Shown: positions 9,709 through 18,429, counted from the first letter of the stretch. The stretch is DNA of 64,000 nucleotides from a bacterium (GCA_018825665.1 JAHJEG010000015.1:62001-126000); one strand, 5' to 3'. The notes: generated from the letters alone by a model not told the origin. Translations and numbers: made by a program.

Positions 9709-10728
9709 ATGAAGTTATGTATAACAGGCGGCGGAACCGGAGGACATCTGATGATAGCCGAATCTTTGGTTGAGGCTGCCGTAGCGGACGGACATGAGGT
9801 GATTTTTATCGGTTCAACAAGCGGTCAGGACAAAAAATATTTTGAATTTCACAGTTCATTTTCACATGTCTATTTTCTGGAGACAAGCGGCGTGGTAAAT
9901 CAAAAAGGGGTGCAAAAGCTTTTGGCGCTATGGCGTATCTTCAAGGCTTTTATCATTTCGAGAAAAATTTTAAAAACACATGCTGTTCAGGCCACCTACA
10001 GTGTCGGCGGATTTTCTGCCGCACCCGCGTCCTTTGCATCACTCAGCCGCTTTATACCCTTGTTCATACACGAGCAAAATGCGGTTGAGGGGAGGCTGAA
10101 CTCTCTGTTAAAACCCTTTGCCCGGAGGTTTATATCCGCTTATGACACAAACTCGGTGGTACAGGGCTATCCTGTAAAAAGTGCTTTTTATAAAACTGCA
10201 AGGGTGAGAAAAGAGCTTAAAACCATAATTTTCTTAGGGGGTTCGCAAGGTGCCAGGGCTATAAATGATTTAGCATTGGGTGTTTGTGGCGAGCTTCAAA
10301 AAAGAGGGATACGGATTATTCACCAGGCGGGGGAGAGTGATTATGAAAGAGTTGCACAAGAGTATCATAAACAGGGTGTAGAAGTGGAGCTGTACGGATT
10401 TACAAAAGAGCTTGAAGCCCTGGTCGCAGATGCCGACCTGGCTGTGAGCCGCGCAGGGGCAAGTACGCTTTGGGAAATCTCTGCCAACGGACTGCCTGCC
10501 TTGTTCATCCCCTATCCACATGCCGCGGGAGATCATCAGTATTATAATGCAAAGTTTATAGTGGATAACACTCTTGGCTGGTGTGAGAGAGAAGGTGATG
10601 ATTTAAAAGACAAACTGCTTCATGTGTTAGATGAAGAGCTCGAAGACAAAAGTAAAAGACTGTTGGAATATTCAAATAAGGATGTGGCACAAAAAATGAT
10701 TCAAGATGTAGTAGAGAGTATTCAATGA
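9709..10728 (+). CDS. murG: UDP-GlcNAc:lipid I N-acetylglucosaminyltransferase MurG
   Basis: Makes lipid II from lipid I on the inner face of the membrane. The 339-residue protein has the N-terminal glycine loop GGGTGGHL (6-13), HEQNAVEGRLN (about 121-131), the second-domain loop GGSQGARAIND (about 178-188) and the nucleotide-sugar site AGASTLWEISANGLPALFIP with the following PYPHAAGDHQ. The ATG follows the ftsW stop by 14 bases; its stop overlaps the dedA start (ATGA). A CCACATGCC copy (10516-10524) encodes the P-H-A of a conserved family motif, so this copy may owe something to protein constraint. Confidence 0.97.
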   Translation: MKLCITGGGTGGHLMIAESLVEAAVADGHEVIFIGSTSGQDKKYFEFHSSFSHVYFLETSGVVNQKGVQKLLALWRIFKAFIISRKILKTHAVQATYSVGGFSAAPASFASLSRFIPLFIHEQNAVEGRLNSLLKPFARRFISAYDTNSVVQGYPVKSAFYKTARVRKELKTIIFLGGSQGARAINDLALGVCGELQKRGIRIIHQAGESDYERVAQEYHKQGVEVELYGFTKELEALVADADLAVSRAGASTLWEISANGLPALFIPYPHAAGDHQYYNAKFIVDNTLGWCEREGDDLKDKLLHVLDEELEDKSKRLLEYSNKDVAQKMIQDVVESIQ

Positions 10729-11330
10729 TAAAAGAGATAGCGCAGGCGATAGTCGATTTGATATTTGACTGGGGATATATAGGGATCTTTTTGCTGATGA
10801 CGATAGAGAGTTCCTTTATACCCTTTCCAAGTGAAATAGTGCTGGTACCGGCCGGATATCTGGCTTCGCAGGGGCAGATGAGCATGGGTATGATAATGTT
10901 CAGCGGATTGTCGGGATCACTTTTGGGTGCATTTATCAATTATTATCTGGCGCTTTTACTCGGGCGCAAGATACTTAAAAAATACGGAAAGTACTTTTTT
11001 ATTAAAGAGAGTTCTCTTGATAAAATGGACAACTACTTTGAAAAACACGGGCATATCTCCACCTTTATAGGCAGGCTGCTTCCTGGAATCAGACAGCTTA
11101 TATCGATTCCCGCCGGAATTGCCAAGATGAATTTGGCGGTATTTGCGACTTTTACGGCTTTGGGTGCGGGAATATGGGCATTTATCTTGGTTCTTCTGGG
11201 GTATTTTATAGGTGAGAACCAGGAGCTCATTGATGCATATCTCAAACAAATCCTCATGGTGGTACTGGTATGTCTCGTGGTCTTAGGCGCATGGTATGCA
11301 TACTATCAAAAAAGAAAAATAGTTAAATAA
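10725..11330 (+). CDS. DedA-family membrane protein
   Basis: 201 residues with several membrane helices and typical DedA/SNARE-associated features: an early acidic ESSFIPFPSE (about residues 29-38), GRLLPGIRQLISIPAG (about 115-130) and a C-terminal helical anchor. DedA proteins include undecaprenyl-phosphate or phospholipid flippases and are needed for envelope integrity. Coupling to murG suggests recycling of the undecaprenyl carrier, which is inference. Confidence 0.9.
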   Translation: MIKEIAQAIVDLIFDWGYIGIFLLMTIESSFIPFPSEIVLVPAGYLASQGQMSMGMIMFSGLSGSLLGAFINYYLALLLGRKILKKYGKYFFIKESSLDKMDNYFEKHGHISTFIGRLLPGIRQLISIPAGIAKMNLAVFATFTALGAGIWAFILVLLGYFIGENQELIDAYLKQILMVVLVCLVVLGAWYAYYQKRKIVK

Positions 11331-11346
11331 AAATTAGGAGATAAGA

Positions 11347-11817
11347 ATGGTTGAATTAGAACAAAAAGCACCGCAGTTTTGCTTGCCGAATCAGGACGAT
11401 GTAGAGATATGCCTTAGGGACTTAAAGGGGAAATGGATCGTCTTGTATTTTTATCCAAGGGACAGCACTCCTGGATGTACCACGCAAGCGTGCGCGTTTA
11501 CGGAAGCTGCACCGGATTTTTCGGATCTCAATGCCGTTATCTTGGGTGTCAGTGCAGATTCTACGAAAAAGCATCGTAATTTTATAGAAAAACAAAACCT
11601 CGGAATCACACTTCTCAGTGATGAAGATACATCTATGATGCAAGAATACGGCGTTTGGCAGTTGAAGAAAAATTACGGAAAAGAGTATATGGGGATAGTG
11701 CGTACAACTTTAATCATAGACCCGGAGGGAGTTGTAAAAGCCTTATGGGAAAAGGTAAGAGTAAAAGAGCATGTTCAAAAGGTAAAAGAGGAGCTGGAGA
11801 GGCTCAAAGCACTTTAA
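11347..11817 (+). CDS. bcp: Thiol peroxidase, Bcp/PrxQ type
   Basis: Peroxiredoxin of 156 residues with the PrxQ active site FYPRDSTPGCTTQAC: peroxidatic Cys near residue 45 and a resolving Cys five residues on, the helical-pair arrangement of atypical 2-Cys BCP proteins. It reduces hydrogen peroxide and organic hydroperoxides in the cytoplasm using thioredoxin. AGGAG precedes the ATG. It is the last gene of the mqnP-ftsW-murG-dedA run and faces the convergent cytochrome gene. Confidence 0.93.
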   Translation: MVELEQKAPQFCLPNQDDVEICLRDLKGKWIVLYFYPRDSTPGCTTQACAFTEAAPDFSDLNAVILGVSADSTKKHRNFIEKQNLGITLLSDEDTSMMQEYGVWQLKKNYGKEYMGIVRTTLIIDPEGVVKALWEKVRVKEHVQKVKEELERLKAL

Positions 11818-11831
11818 AAAACAAAAGAGCT

Positions 11832-11850
11832 CTTGCACATAAAGTGCAAG
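11832..11850 (-). terminator. Hairpin between convergent bcp and cytochrome genes
   Basis: CTTGCAC and GTGCAAG form a 7-bp stem with a 5-base loop. Reading on the minus strand, the hairpin is followed by a T-rich stretch, so it best fits a terminator for the cytochrome gene; on the plus strand no T run follows. It may act weakly in both directions. Confidence 0.5.
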
Positions 11851-11856
11851 CCGTTC

Positions 11857-12969
11857 TTAGAACTGAAAACTCTCCTTTTTAAACACCGTAAATTCAGTAG
11901 CTACTTTTTCATTTTCAAGTTTCAGCGTTTTGAGAGCTTTCGGATTTACCAAAAACCATCCTAAGACAACATCCACCCTGTCACCCTGCATAAGTTTGAA
12001 ATCATAAGAGACACTTCTTTTTTCATTGGCTTGAATCATCGTGTCTTTTAGAGTCTTATCCGCAGCCCACGGCATAGCCGGCTTACCGTCTTTGCCTATA
12101 ATCCTTACAAATATTTCATCTTGAAGGTGTGTGGTATTTGCATCTCTTGTCACGCTTACTTTGAGCACGGCAGTGCGAAGAGGGTGTAACAGTAAGGCAT
12201 GTGAAGTTTGGTTGTCGATATTGACAATAAAATCAGATATCTCTCTTAATACAGAAATGTTAACGTATTTACTGAGCATATCAGAGTGAAAATGACTCCC
12301 TGCAAAACCGTGAAAAGTGTGTTTTTCCCTTTTGTGCAAGTTTGATACACTCCCTTGTACCTTCGGCATATGGCAGCTGACACAGTTTGCATCATCCATT
12401 GAATTATCAATATTTGTCGAACATACGTTTAAGCCGTGTTTGTTCATCTTGTGGGAATGGCACCCGATACAGACATTGCCGTTTTTCATATGCTCATTTC
12501 CCTCACTGACGATACCGTGATAAGGTGATTCCATATGCTCTTCAAGTGTGCCGAAATAGTTCTTTTGGGTATGGGTCATGATATTTGTATTATGGACAGG
12601 GTGATGCTCGATACTTTTGATCCTATGACAGTATGCACAGCTGATTCCGGCCTGATGCGTAGCATTGTTCATATCGGGCATAGCCTTTTGTCCCGGTGTT
12701 TTCATAGCGTTAAGATTATCGGCGGCCGGAGTATGGCATTTGCCGCAGCCGTATCGTTCCTGTTTTGTGTTTTGGGGATGTTTTTCCCAAACCGCATTGT
12801 GAATGACATCTTTTTGCGGAGTTGAATGCGCATGCATTGAAGCGCTGAACTCATCATAAATTTGTGTATGGCAAGCTTTACAGTCCTCGCTTGGGGCGTA
12901 GGTACGTGTCATGTCGTTTGCAAAAAGCCAGGTGTAGAACAGGAGGGATAAACCAAGGAGGAGTTTCAT
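11857..12969 (-). CDS. Periplasmic pentaheme c-type cytochrome (cytochrome c-554-like)
   Basis: 370-residue exported protein: signal peptide ending near LFA (residue 17) and five CxxCH heme-binding motifs at residues 30-34 (CKACH), 74-78 (CGKCH), 110-114 (CAYCH), 166-170 (CIGCH) and 195-199 (CVSCH). Several other histidines between the motifs could be distal ligands. After about residue 215 there is a heme-free, beta-rich C-terminal domain. The motif spacing resembles the cytochrome c-554/NapC-NrfA-like multiheme group; the partner is unknown. AAAAGG lies a few bases before the ATG, and a strong palindrome sits about 60 bases upstream. Confidence 0.88.
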   Translation of the reverse strand: MKLLLGLSLLFYTWLFANDMTRTYAPSEDCKACHTQIYDEFSASMHAHSTPQKDVIHNAVWEKHPQNTKQERYGCGKCHTPAADNLNAMKTPGQKAMPDMNNATHQAGISCAYCHRIKSIEHHPVHNTNIMTHTQKNYFGTLEEHMESPYHGIVSEGNEHMKNGNVCIGCHSHKMNKHGLNVCSTNIDNSMDDANCVSCHMPKVQGSVSNLHKREKHTFHGFAGSHFHSDMLSKYVNISVLREISDFIVNIDNQTSHALLLHPLRTAVLKVSVTRDANTTHLQDEIFVRIIGKDGKPAMPWAADKTLKDTMIQANEKRSVSYDFKLMQGDRVDVVLGWFLVNPKALKTLKLENEKVATEFTVFKKESFQF

Positions 12970-13029
12970 ATAAAAACCTTTTGTAAAATTTAGAAGAATA
13001 GTTACAGGATTATAGCTATGAATAACTTA

Positions 13030-13050
13030 TACGAATATATATTATTCGTA
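13030..13050. promoter_or_regulatory. Palindromic operator candidate upstream of the pentaheme cytochrome
   Basis: Eight-base arms TACGAATA and TATTCGTA around a 5-base centre, all AT-rich. It lies about 60 bases before the cytochrome start and about 23 bases beyond the nhaA stop, with a minus-strand TATAAT-like box between it and the cytochrome gene. The dyad is not the TTAAC-N4-GTTAA pattern of Campylobacter Nss/CRP-family regulators. The regulator is unknown. Confidence 0.4.
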
Positions 13051-13072
13051 CTAGTTATATGGTGGATTCGGT

Positions 13073-14410
13073 TTAGGAAGAGGGCTTGTTTGATAAAAAT
13101 TTCAGCCAAATAAATCCGAATAAGCCGGCGCTCAGAGAAGCGGCCAATATCCCCACCTTTGCCTGAAAAATAAGTACATCATTACCCAAAAATGCCAAAT
13201 CCGCTACGAATATGGACATGGTAAATCCGATTCCTCCTAAAAAAGCGACACCGAAAACCTGACTCATCGTACTGTTGTCCGGGAGTTTTGCTATACCCAT
13301 TTTTACTGCAAGGTACGCTATACCTGCTATCCCTGCAACTTTTCCAACAACAAGCCCAAGCATTATACCTACTGAAACAGGTTCCATGATTGTCTCTCCG
13401 ATGGATGAGAAGTCTATAGATATGCCCGCATTCGCCAAGGCAAAGAGAGGGATAACAAGTAAACTCACAGGCAGATGCAAAGAGTGTTCAAGCCGTCCTG
13501 CAGGAGAGCCGACGGAATCGATTTTGTCTTTTATATTTTGCAAAATAGCTTTTTGTTTTTCGTGCATGGTGTGGTCCGTGGCCACCGGATAATTGTCATA
13601 TTCGTCAAGCAGGTTTTTTGTATGCATGGTAAAATCTACGGGTGTGAATTTTGGCTTTGAGGGTATAGCCATGGCTGCAATTACCCCTGCTATGGTCGCA
13701 TGAACACCGGATTCGAGCATAAAGAGCCACATGATTGTCCCGACTATAAAATAGGGTAAAACGGCGTGGATTCCAAAACGGTTGAAAGCAACTAAAATAA
13801 AAAAAGAGATAAACGCCATAATAAGGGGGATAAAATGGATCTGGTCTGTATAAAAGAGTGCTATCACCACGACCGCACCAAGGTCATCCACAATAGCCAG
13901 AGCGACCAAAAAGGTCACAAGTGACGGTGAGACTCTGTTACCCAAAAGAACCAGGGCACTAATGGCAAAAGCTATGTCGGTCGCCATCGGAATACCCCAG
14001 CCGTTTGCGCCTTCGGAGCCGTGGTTGATTGCAAGATAGATGAGTGCCGGAATTATCATCCCACCAAGAGCGGATAAAATAGGCAGGATGGCAACTCTGA
14101 TATTTGAGAGTTCACCGACTAAAATCTCCCTTTTGATCTCCAATCCTACGATAAAGAAGAAAAAGGCCATAAGTCCGTCATTGATCCAATGGTGTATAGA
14201 ATGGGACAAACTCCAGGAGCCGATATCCAGATTGATTTTCGTGTGAAAAAAATGGGCATAAACATCCGCGATAGGACTGTTTGCCAATAAAAGTGCAATG
14301 ACGGTTGTAATCATCAATACTAAACCGGTAGTGGTTTGGGCATGTAAGAAATGCTCGAAAGGGGTTGCAATTTTTTTGAAAGTTTTTTCCCATGGGGCGT
14401 ATAATCTCAT
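13073..14410 (-). CDS. nhaA: Na+/H+ antiporter NhaA
   Basis: Electrogenic sodium/proton antiporter for pH and sodium homeostasis, 445 residues with about 12 membrane helices. The transport site is recognisable in ALAIVDDLGAVVVIALFYT, containing the paired aspartates equivalent to D163/D164 of E. coli, preceded by MATDIAFAISALVLLGNRVS. An upstream in-frame ATG at 14473 would add 21 basic, non-conserved residues and run into the Sel1 gene; the ATG at 14410 has AAAGG upstream and lies 10 bases after that gene's stop, so it is chosen. Confidence 0.95.
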   Translation of the reverse strand: MRLYAPWEKTFKKIATPFEHFLHAQTTTGLVLMITTVIALLLANSPIADVYAHFFHTKINLDIGSWSLSHSIHHWINDGLMAFFFFIVGLEIKREILVGELSNIRVAILPILSALGGMIIPALIYLAINHGSEGANGWGIPMATDIAFAISALVLLGNRVSPSLVTFLVALAIVDDLGAVVVIALFYTDQIHFIPLIMAFISFFILVAFNRFGIHAVLPYFIVGTIMWLFMLESGVHATIAGVIAAMAIPSKPKFTPVDFTMHTKNLLDEYDNYPVATDHTMHEKQKAILQNIKDKIDSVGSPAGRLEHSLHLPVSLLVIPLFALANAGISIDFSSIGETIMEPVSVGIMLGLVVGKVAGIAGIAYLAVKMGIAKLPDNSTMSQVFGVAFLGGIGFTMSIFVADLAFLGNDVLIFQAKVGILAASLSAGLFGFIWLKFLSNKPSS

Positions 14411-14420
14411 AAGTGGACCT

Positions 14421-14684
14421 TTAAAATATATTTTTAGTGGATATCTGTATTTCCGACATCTGAAAAGCCGCATCTCTGTGGCCGTTTCTTCTTGCTTTTG
14501 TCCACCATTTTATGGCAGTGTCTATATTCTTTTCAACTCCGTCTCCATCTCTGTACATCCTCCCTATATAGTATTGTGCTTCAGGGTCGTTTTCGTATGC
14601 GGCTGCATCAAACAGAGCGTCAAACGCCTCTTTGAATTTTCTATCATTATACAGCTCGTAGCCGTTAGGTGTATTCTGTGACAT
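14421..14684 (-). CDS. Small Sel1-repeat protein
   Basis: 87 residues without a signal peptide. The centre, AQYYIGRMYRDGDGVEKN followed by AIKWWTKARRNGHRDA, is a clear Sel1-like (SLR) repeat of the alpha-alpha TPR-related type, and the N-terminus looks like a second, partial repeat. Such proteins usually act as protein-binding adaptors; the partner is unknown. AAGGATAG precedes the ATG and a minus-strand TATAAT lies at 14710-14715. It is probably cotranscribed with nhaA, 10 bases downstream. Confidence 0.8.
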   Translation of the reverse strand: MSQNTPNGYELYNDRKFKEAFDALFDAAAYENDPEAQYYIGRMYRDGDGVEKNIDTAIKWWTKARRNGHRDAAFQMSEIQISTKNIF

Positions 14685-14782
14685 CTGCTATCCTTTTTTA
14701 TTATTATCAATTATAGCTTAGAAGTACAAACCAAAAAAATTAAATCCAAGGAGAAAAGATTAAAAGAGAAAGAGTGGGAATA

Positions 14783-14806
14783 TTTTCCAAGTTATAACTT
14801 GGAAAA
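14783..14806. terminator. 24-bp perfect palindrome after the monoheme cytochrome gene
   Basis: Perfect self-complementary sequence with arms starting TTTTCCAAG, located 9-32 bases beyond the stop codon of the minus-strand cytochrome gene. The arms begin and end in T4/A4, so the hairpin carries its own short T run on either strand. It may be a terminator or a protein-binding dyad; the position favours a terminator. Confidence 0.45.
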
Positions 14807-14814
14807 ATTATAAC

Positions 14815-15270
14815 TTAGTCCGCTATGCGTTCTTTGTCACGGACGAGATTATGGCAGTTAAAACATGCACCGACTATATTTAAATACGCTTCTTGGGCAA
14901 TGGCTTGTCTTTTTCTTACAGATAAACCCTCTTTGTTCTCAATCGCTTCCCTGATTGTGGCAACACTTGTTTTGATTTTTCTGGCACTATCAACGGCGAT
15001 ATTCACCTTGTGCTTTTTGCTGTCCATATCTTTTGGCAGCATATCAATCATTTGGTCTCTGTTGCCCAGCAACTCTTCCGCATCCTTGGCAAAACTGTTT
15101 AAAATTATTGAGATCCCTTTTTTGTCGCTGGAAATAAAACCCCTTTGAAGCTCATTTAACTCAGCATTGAGTTTAAACATATTGGTTTTGAGGTCAAACT
15201 CAGACGCACTCAAAGAAGATATCCCCAAGGCCAAGGCCAAAAAACCGCTTACTAAAATTTTTGTATTCAT
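14815..15270 (-). CDS. Periplasmic monoheme cytochrome, cytochrome c'-like
   Basis: 151 residues with a signal peptide ending near SLSA (residue 22), a mostly helical body, and a single heme motif CFNCH close to the C-terminus (about residue 136). A C-terminal CxxCH on a four-helix bundle is the layout of class II cytochromes c (cytochrome c' and c-556), which bind NO or carry electrons in the periplasm. AAGGGG precedes the ATG and a TATACA box is about 40 bases upstream. The function is not settled by context. Confidence 0.8.
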   Translation of the reverse strand: MNTKILVSGFLALALGISSLSASEFDLKTNMFKLNAELNELQRGFISSDKKGISIILNSFAKDAEELLGNRDQMIDMLPKDMDSKKHKVNIAVDSARKIKTSVATIREAIENKEGLSVRKRQAIAQEAYLNIVGACFNCHNLVRDKERIAD

Positions 15271-15434
15271 ACCAACCCCTTTTTTATTTGTTTCATTGTA
15301 TAGCGATTTATTTTAAACTTAGATAAATTAGCCTTACTTATAATAGAGAGAAAATACCAGGAGGGATATATTGTGTGAAATCTTAAAATTACCGTTAGGG
15401 CAAAAGCAGTCATATAAAACTTAAAAAAAATAAG

Positions 15435-15440
15435 TATAAT
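15435..15440 (+). promoter_or_regulatory. -10 box, leaderless arrangement
   Basis: TATAAT followed by six bases (CTGTTT) and then the ATG of the LRV-repeat gene. The upstream sequence is A-rich with no Shine-Dalgarno element in reach of the start codon. Confidence 0.5.
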
Positions 15441-15446
15441 CTGTTT

Positions 15447-16799
15447 ATGAATTTAAAAGAATTTGAAAACAAGACCATACTCTTATTTGGCAAAAGTCGT
15501 GCATTTACAAAGGATGAGTTTGATGCGCAGATGGATTTTTATAAAATAACCGTACTCAAAGAATACGCTGATGATGTCGTTTTGATCGTCGATGGAAGAA
15601 TGATGACCCCCTATGAGCAAAATAAAAGTGAAGCTCTGTATGAAGAAAAAAAAGCCGAGTTTTGCAGTATAGACGACTTGGAAAATGAGCTTGCCAAGCA
15701 TATTGACACAGATGTGTTACTGATGAGTTTGAAGTTAAGCCATGACAAGCAAAGATTAAAAGGTTTTTTGCAAAACACGATGATAGACGATGCGCTTTTT
15801 TTGAGACTTTTAAAGATGTACAGATGGAGCGGGGAAGATTTTTTTGAAAATGATGACAACCGTGATGTGACGGCTGCTCTGATTTCAAGGTTTTATGAAA
15901 ATATCGAGAGAAATCACAATGTACAATATGCCACTTTGGGACTGATGCACCTGGTAGTACAGGCAAAAGACTCAAGCCTTATTGAAGCCATAGTCGCCTT
16001 GGAACCTTTGCAAAAAAGTTTTAAAAGCAATGCAAAAGATGCAAATTACAGTATTGTAACCGCCATAGCCACACATCACCATACCTCTACAGGCGTTTTG
16101 AAAATGCTGATAAAAAAGTCCAACACCTATGTCAAAACATTAATAGCCATGAGAGCAGACTGCCTCGGCGACATGCAGAAGATGCTCTATGAAAGCGGCG
16201 ATGCATTCGTAGTTGAGGCCTTGTCCCATAATAAAAATCTGGACAAAGAACTGGCCAGCAAAATATTGCAAGAGAATGTTTACAGTAAAAATATAGCCAG
16301 ACATATAAATCTCAATGATGAGATTTTTGAGGTATTGATTGGCAGCTATCCAAAAGAGCTGGCATGCAACGAATCATTGACTCCGTCTATGCAGGAGAGA
16401 CTGGTTGGTTTACATGATGCGGATGTCAATCTCGCACTCGCATCCAACGCTCATCTGGATGAGAATATTGTTATGAAACTTTTGTGTGAATCCAGCGAAG
16501 AGATACAGTTTTGTCTGTATTCAAATGTAATCACATCCAAAGAACAGCTTGAAGAGGCTTATCTGGATGAGATAAACCACAGAGCGCTCTGTAGCAATGA
16601 GAATACACCTGCGCATATTTTAAAGAAGCTTGGCGAGAGTGAGGATATAAAGGTGCTCGAAGAGTTGGCAAAAAATCAAAATACTCCGGTTGAGGTTTTG
16701 TATCAGCTGCAGCTTGATAGCCGCTTTGAGCGGTTTGTAAAAGAAAATCAGGCATTTGGCAAACATATACAAAGCCAAAACATAGGCTGGCAGGTTTAA
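15447..16799 (+). CDS. LRV-type repeat protein with BRCT-like N-terminus, partner of the MoxR/VWA genes
   Basis: 450-residue cytoplasmic protein. Residues 5-85 have the alternation of a BRCT-like fold (NKTILLFGKSRAF, then VVLIVDGRMMTPYE); this is a weak match. From about residue 190 to the end are degenerate helical repeats of leucine-rich-variant type, clearest in LASNAHLDENIVMKLL and LCSNENTPAHILKKLG and again in LAKNQNTPVEVLYQL. Such solenoids bind proteins. The gene is 8 bases from a MoxR ATPase and shares a cluster with a VWA protein, so it may choose the substrate for that pair; this is inference. The start has no ribosome-binding site (see the -10 box). Confidence 0.78.
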   Translation: MNLKEFENKTILLFGKSRAFTKDEFDAQMDFYKITVLKEYADDVVLIVDGRMMTPYEQNKSEALYEEKKAEFCSIDDLENELAKHIDTDVLLMSLKLSHDKQRLKGFLQNTMIDDALFLRLLKMYRWSGEDFFENDDNRDVTAALISRFYENIERNHNVQYATLGLMHLVVQAKDSSLIEAIVALEPLQKSFKSNAKDANYSIVTAIATHHHTSTGVLKMLIKKSNTYVKTLIAMRADCLGDMQKMLYESGDAFVVEALSHNKNLDKELASKILQENVYSKNIARHINLNDEIFEVLIGSYPKELACNESLTPSMQERLVGLHDADVNLALASNAHLDENIVMKLLCESSEEIQFCLYSNVITSKEQLEEAYLDEINHRALCSNENTPAHILKKLGESEDIKVLEELAKNQNTPVEVLYQLQLDSRFERFVKENQAFGKHIQSQNIGWQV

Positions 16800-16807
16800 G
16801 GAAAGAA

Positions 16808-17824
16808 ATGAAAGCATCAGACTTAACTACAATTATCGCATCTCTAGTCGTCCAGAAGGTACCGACTTTTCTTTGGGGTGCTCCGGGAATCGGAAAATCA
16901 TCCATTGTAAAACAGATATCAAAAGAGAAGGGGATAGGTTTTATAGATTTAAGATTATCTCTTATGGACCCGACCGATTTAAAAGGGGTTCCTTTTTATG
17001 ACAAGGAATCCCATACCGCTCTTTGGGCTCCTCCGGCCTTTTTGCCGCGTGAGGGCGAGGGGATACTGTTTTTGGATGAGCTTAATTCTGCACCTCCGAG
17101 CGTGCAGGCCTCGGCATACCAGCTGATTCTTGACAGAAAAGTGGGGGAGTATGAGCTTCCTGATGGCTGGGCGATAGTAGCAGCCGGAAACCGTGAGGGG
17201 GACAGGGGCGTGACGTATCGTATGCCTGCTCCTCTTGCAAACAGATTTGTGCATTTTGAGATGGAGGTCAATGTGGACGACTGGAGAGATTGGGCGTATA
17301 AAAACACCCTGGATGAGAGGATAATCTCATATATAAGTTTCAAAAACGAGCACCTCTTTACCTTTGATGCAAAAAGCGACAACAAAAGCTTTGCAACGCC
17401 AAGAAGCTGGGAATATGTGCACAATATACTCAAAAGCGATATAAGCGAAGAACTTATTTTGAGTGCACTCTCCGGTGCAGTGGGCAAGGATGTGTCTGTC
17501 GGTTTTTTGAGTTTTTCAAAAGTGATGAACAAACTTCCTGACATAGAAAATATCCTGGCATGTGCAAAGAGCCCGGATGGAGATGACAATAATATCTACA
17601 GCGAAGAAGTGGATGTACTCTATGCCTTAAGTACGGGGCTTGTAAGCAAACTACTGCAAAAAAACACGGAAGAAAGGCTGGATAATTTGCTGCGCTACAC
17701 CTTGGACCTCAAAAGTGAGTTTGCGGTTATGATCGTTCAGGACCTCCAAAGAAACGGGGTGACGATGGAACACTCCCAGGTATTCAAAAAATGGGTGCAG
17801 AAATTTGCATATCTCTTGTCATAA
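16808..17824 (+). CDS. MoxR-family AAA+ ATPase
   Basis: 338 residues. Walker A is WGAPGIGKSSIVKQ (about residues 18-31), Walker B is GILFLDELNSAPPSVQAS (about 85-102), and the sensor/arginine-finger region AAGNREGDRG with ANRFVHFEM follows. MoxR ATPases act as chaperones that load metals or remodel complexes, nearly always with a VWA-domain partner; here that partner is at 18576-19730, separated by a thioredoxin and a peptide gene. AAGGAAAG precedes the ATG, and the gene follows the LRV protein at once, so the two form an operon. Confidence 0.9.
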   Translation: MKASDLTTIIASLVVQKVPTFLWGAPGIGKSSIVKQISKEKGIGFIDLRLSLMDPTDLKGVPFYDKESHTALWAPPAFLPREGEGILFLDELNSAPPSVQASAYQLILDRKVGEYELPDGWAIVAAGNREGDRGVTYRMPAPLANRFVHFEMEVNVDDWRDWAYKNTLDERIISYISFKNEHLFTFDAKSDNKSFATPRSWEYVHNILKSDISEELILSALSGAVGKDVSVGFLSFSKVMNKLPDIENILACAKSPDGDDNNIYSEEVDVLYALSTGLVSKLLQKNTEERLDNLLRYTLDLKSEFAVMIVQDLQRNGVTMEHSQVFKKWVQKFAYLLS

Positions 17825-17851
17825 GAGTTTTTAAAAGAGGAAAGATAAATT

Positions 17852-18217
17852 ATGGAAAATGTCCTAGAGATAACAGACGCGACATACAGCGCTTTTATAG
17901 AAAATACGGATGCGGTGGTTTTTATAGATTTTTACAGCCAGACATGCGGGCCTTGCCAGACTTTGCTCTCATATCTTCCCGACCTCTCGAAACATTACAA
18001 AGAGGATGCCGTGGTCATTGCAAAGGTCAATGTCGCTTCCAATCCCAAGCTTGCAAAAAAGTTTATGGTGCGAAGTGTTCCTTTGAGCATAGTCGTAGGC
18101 AGGGATAAAATGGTGAAAAATGCAGAGGTGGGTTTACTGGGGAAGGATGCTTATTTTAAGATGATAGACAATGAACTTAAAAAGAATACCGGATTCTTCT
18201 CTAGGTTGTTTGGATAA
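17852..18217 (+). CDS. Thioredoxin-like protein
   Basis: 121 residues, no signal peptide, thioredoxin fold with the canonical active site SQTCGPCQTL near residue 34 and the cis-proline region VRSVPLSIVV. It is a cytoplasmic dithiol oxidoreductase. Its place between the MoxR ATPase and the VWA partner suggests a redox service for that complex, but it could be a general thioredoxin. AGAGGAAAG lies upstream of the ATG. Confidence 0.88.
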   Translation: MENVLEITDATYSAFIENTDAVVFIDFYSQTCGPCQTLLSYLPDLSKHYKEDAVVIAKVNVASNPKLAKKFMVRSVPLSIVVGRDKMVKNAEVGLLGKDAYFKMIDNELKKNTGFFSRLFG

Positions 18218-18233
18218 TATTTTATTATAATAC

Positions 18234-18255
18234 GCTAACACTTTGCTAACACTTT
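18234..18255 (+). promoter_or_regulatory. Tandem 11-bp repeat at the -35 region of the small peptide gene
   Basis: GCTAACACTTT occurs twice with no gap. The second copy ends five bases before a TATAAT box (18261-18266), so the pair covers the -35 position. Direct repeats with 11-bp period at this place are typical of OmpR/PhoB-type activators. Confidence 0.5.
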
Positions 18256-18260
18256 GAAGC

Positions 18261-18266
18261 TATAAT
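18261..18266 (+). promoter_or_regulatory. -10 box of the small secreted peptide gene
   Basis: TATAAT 28 bases before the ATG of the 44-residue peptide, with AAAAAGGA as ribosome-binding site between. The tandem 11-bp repeat stands where a -35 element would be. Confidence 0.55.
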
Positions 18267-18294
18267 TTTCCTAACCCAAACAAAAAGGATTCAC

Positions 18295-18429
18295 ATGAAA
18301 AAATTTACAGCGACTTTGTTAGTATTAGCAGCTTTGGCGTCAAGCGCGTTCGCACACCATAACTCTCCATCAAGTACTGCAGGCGGCAATATCTCAGATG
18401 GTTCAGGTCATTTAGATTTAGTATTTTAA
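18295..18429 (+). CDS. Small secreted peptide, 44 residues
   Basis: ATG with AAGGA five to nine bases upstream; stop TAA at 18427-18429. The first 20 residues (MKKFTATLLVLAALASSAFA) are a textbook signal peptide with an AFA cleavage site, leaving a mature peptide of only 24 residues starting HHNSPSS and ending LDLVF, rich in Gly, Ser and His. A promoter with a tandem 11-bp repeat lies upstream and a hairpin pair follows, so it looks like an independent transcription unit. I know no family. The N-terminal His-His of the mature peptide could bind copper or zinc. Confidence 0.65.
   Translation: MKKFTATLLVLAALASSAFAHHNSPSSTAGGNISDGSGHLDLVF

Noticed and set aside
14408-14473. Earlier start for nhaA at 14473
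   Set aside because: It would overlap the Sel1 gene by 53 bases and add a basic stretch not seen in NhaA; the later ATG has a ribosome-binding site.
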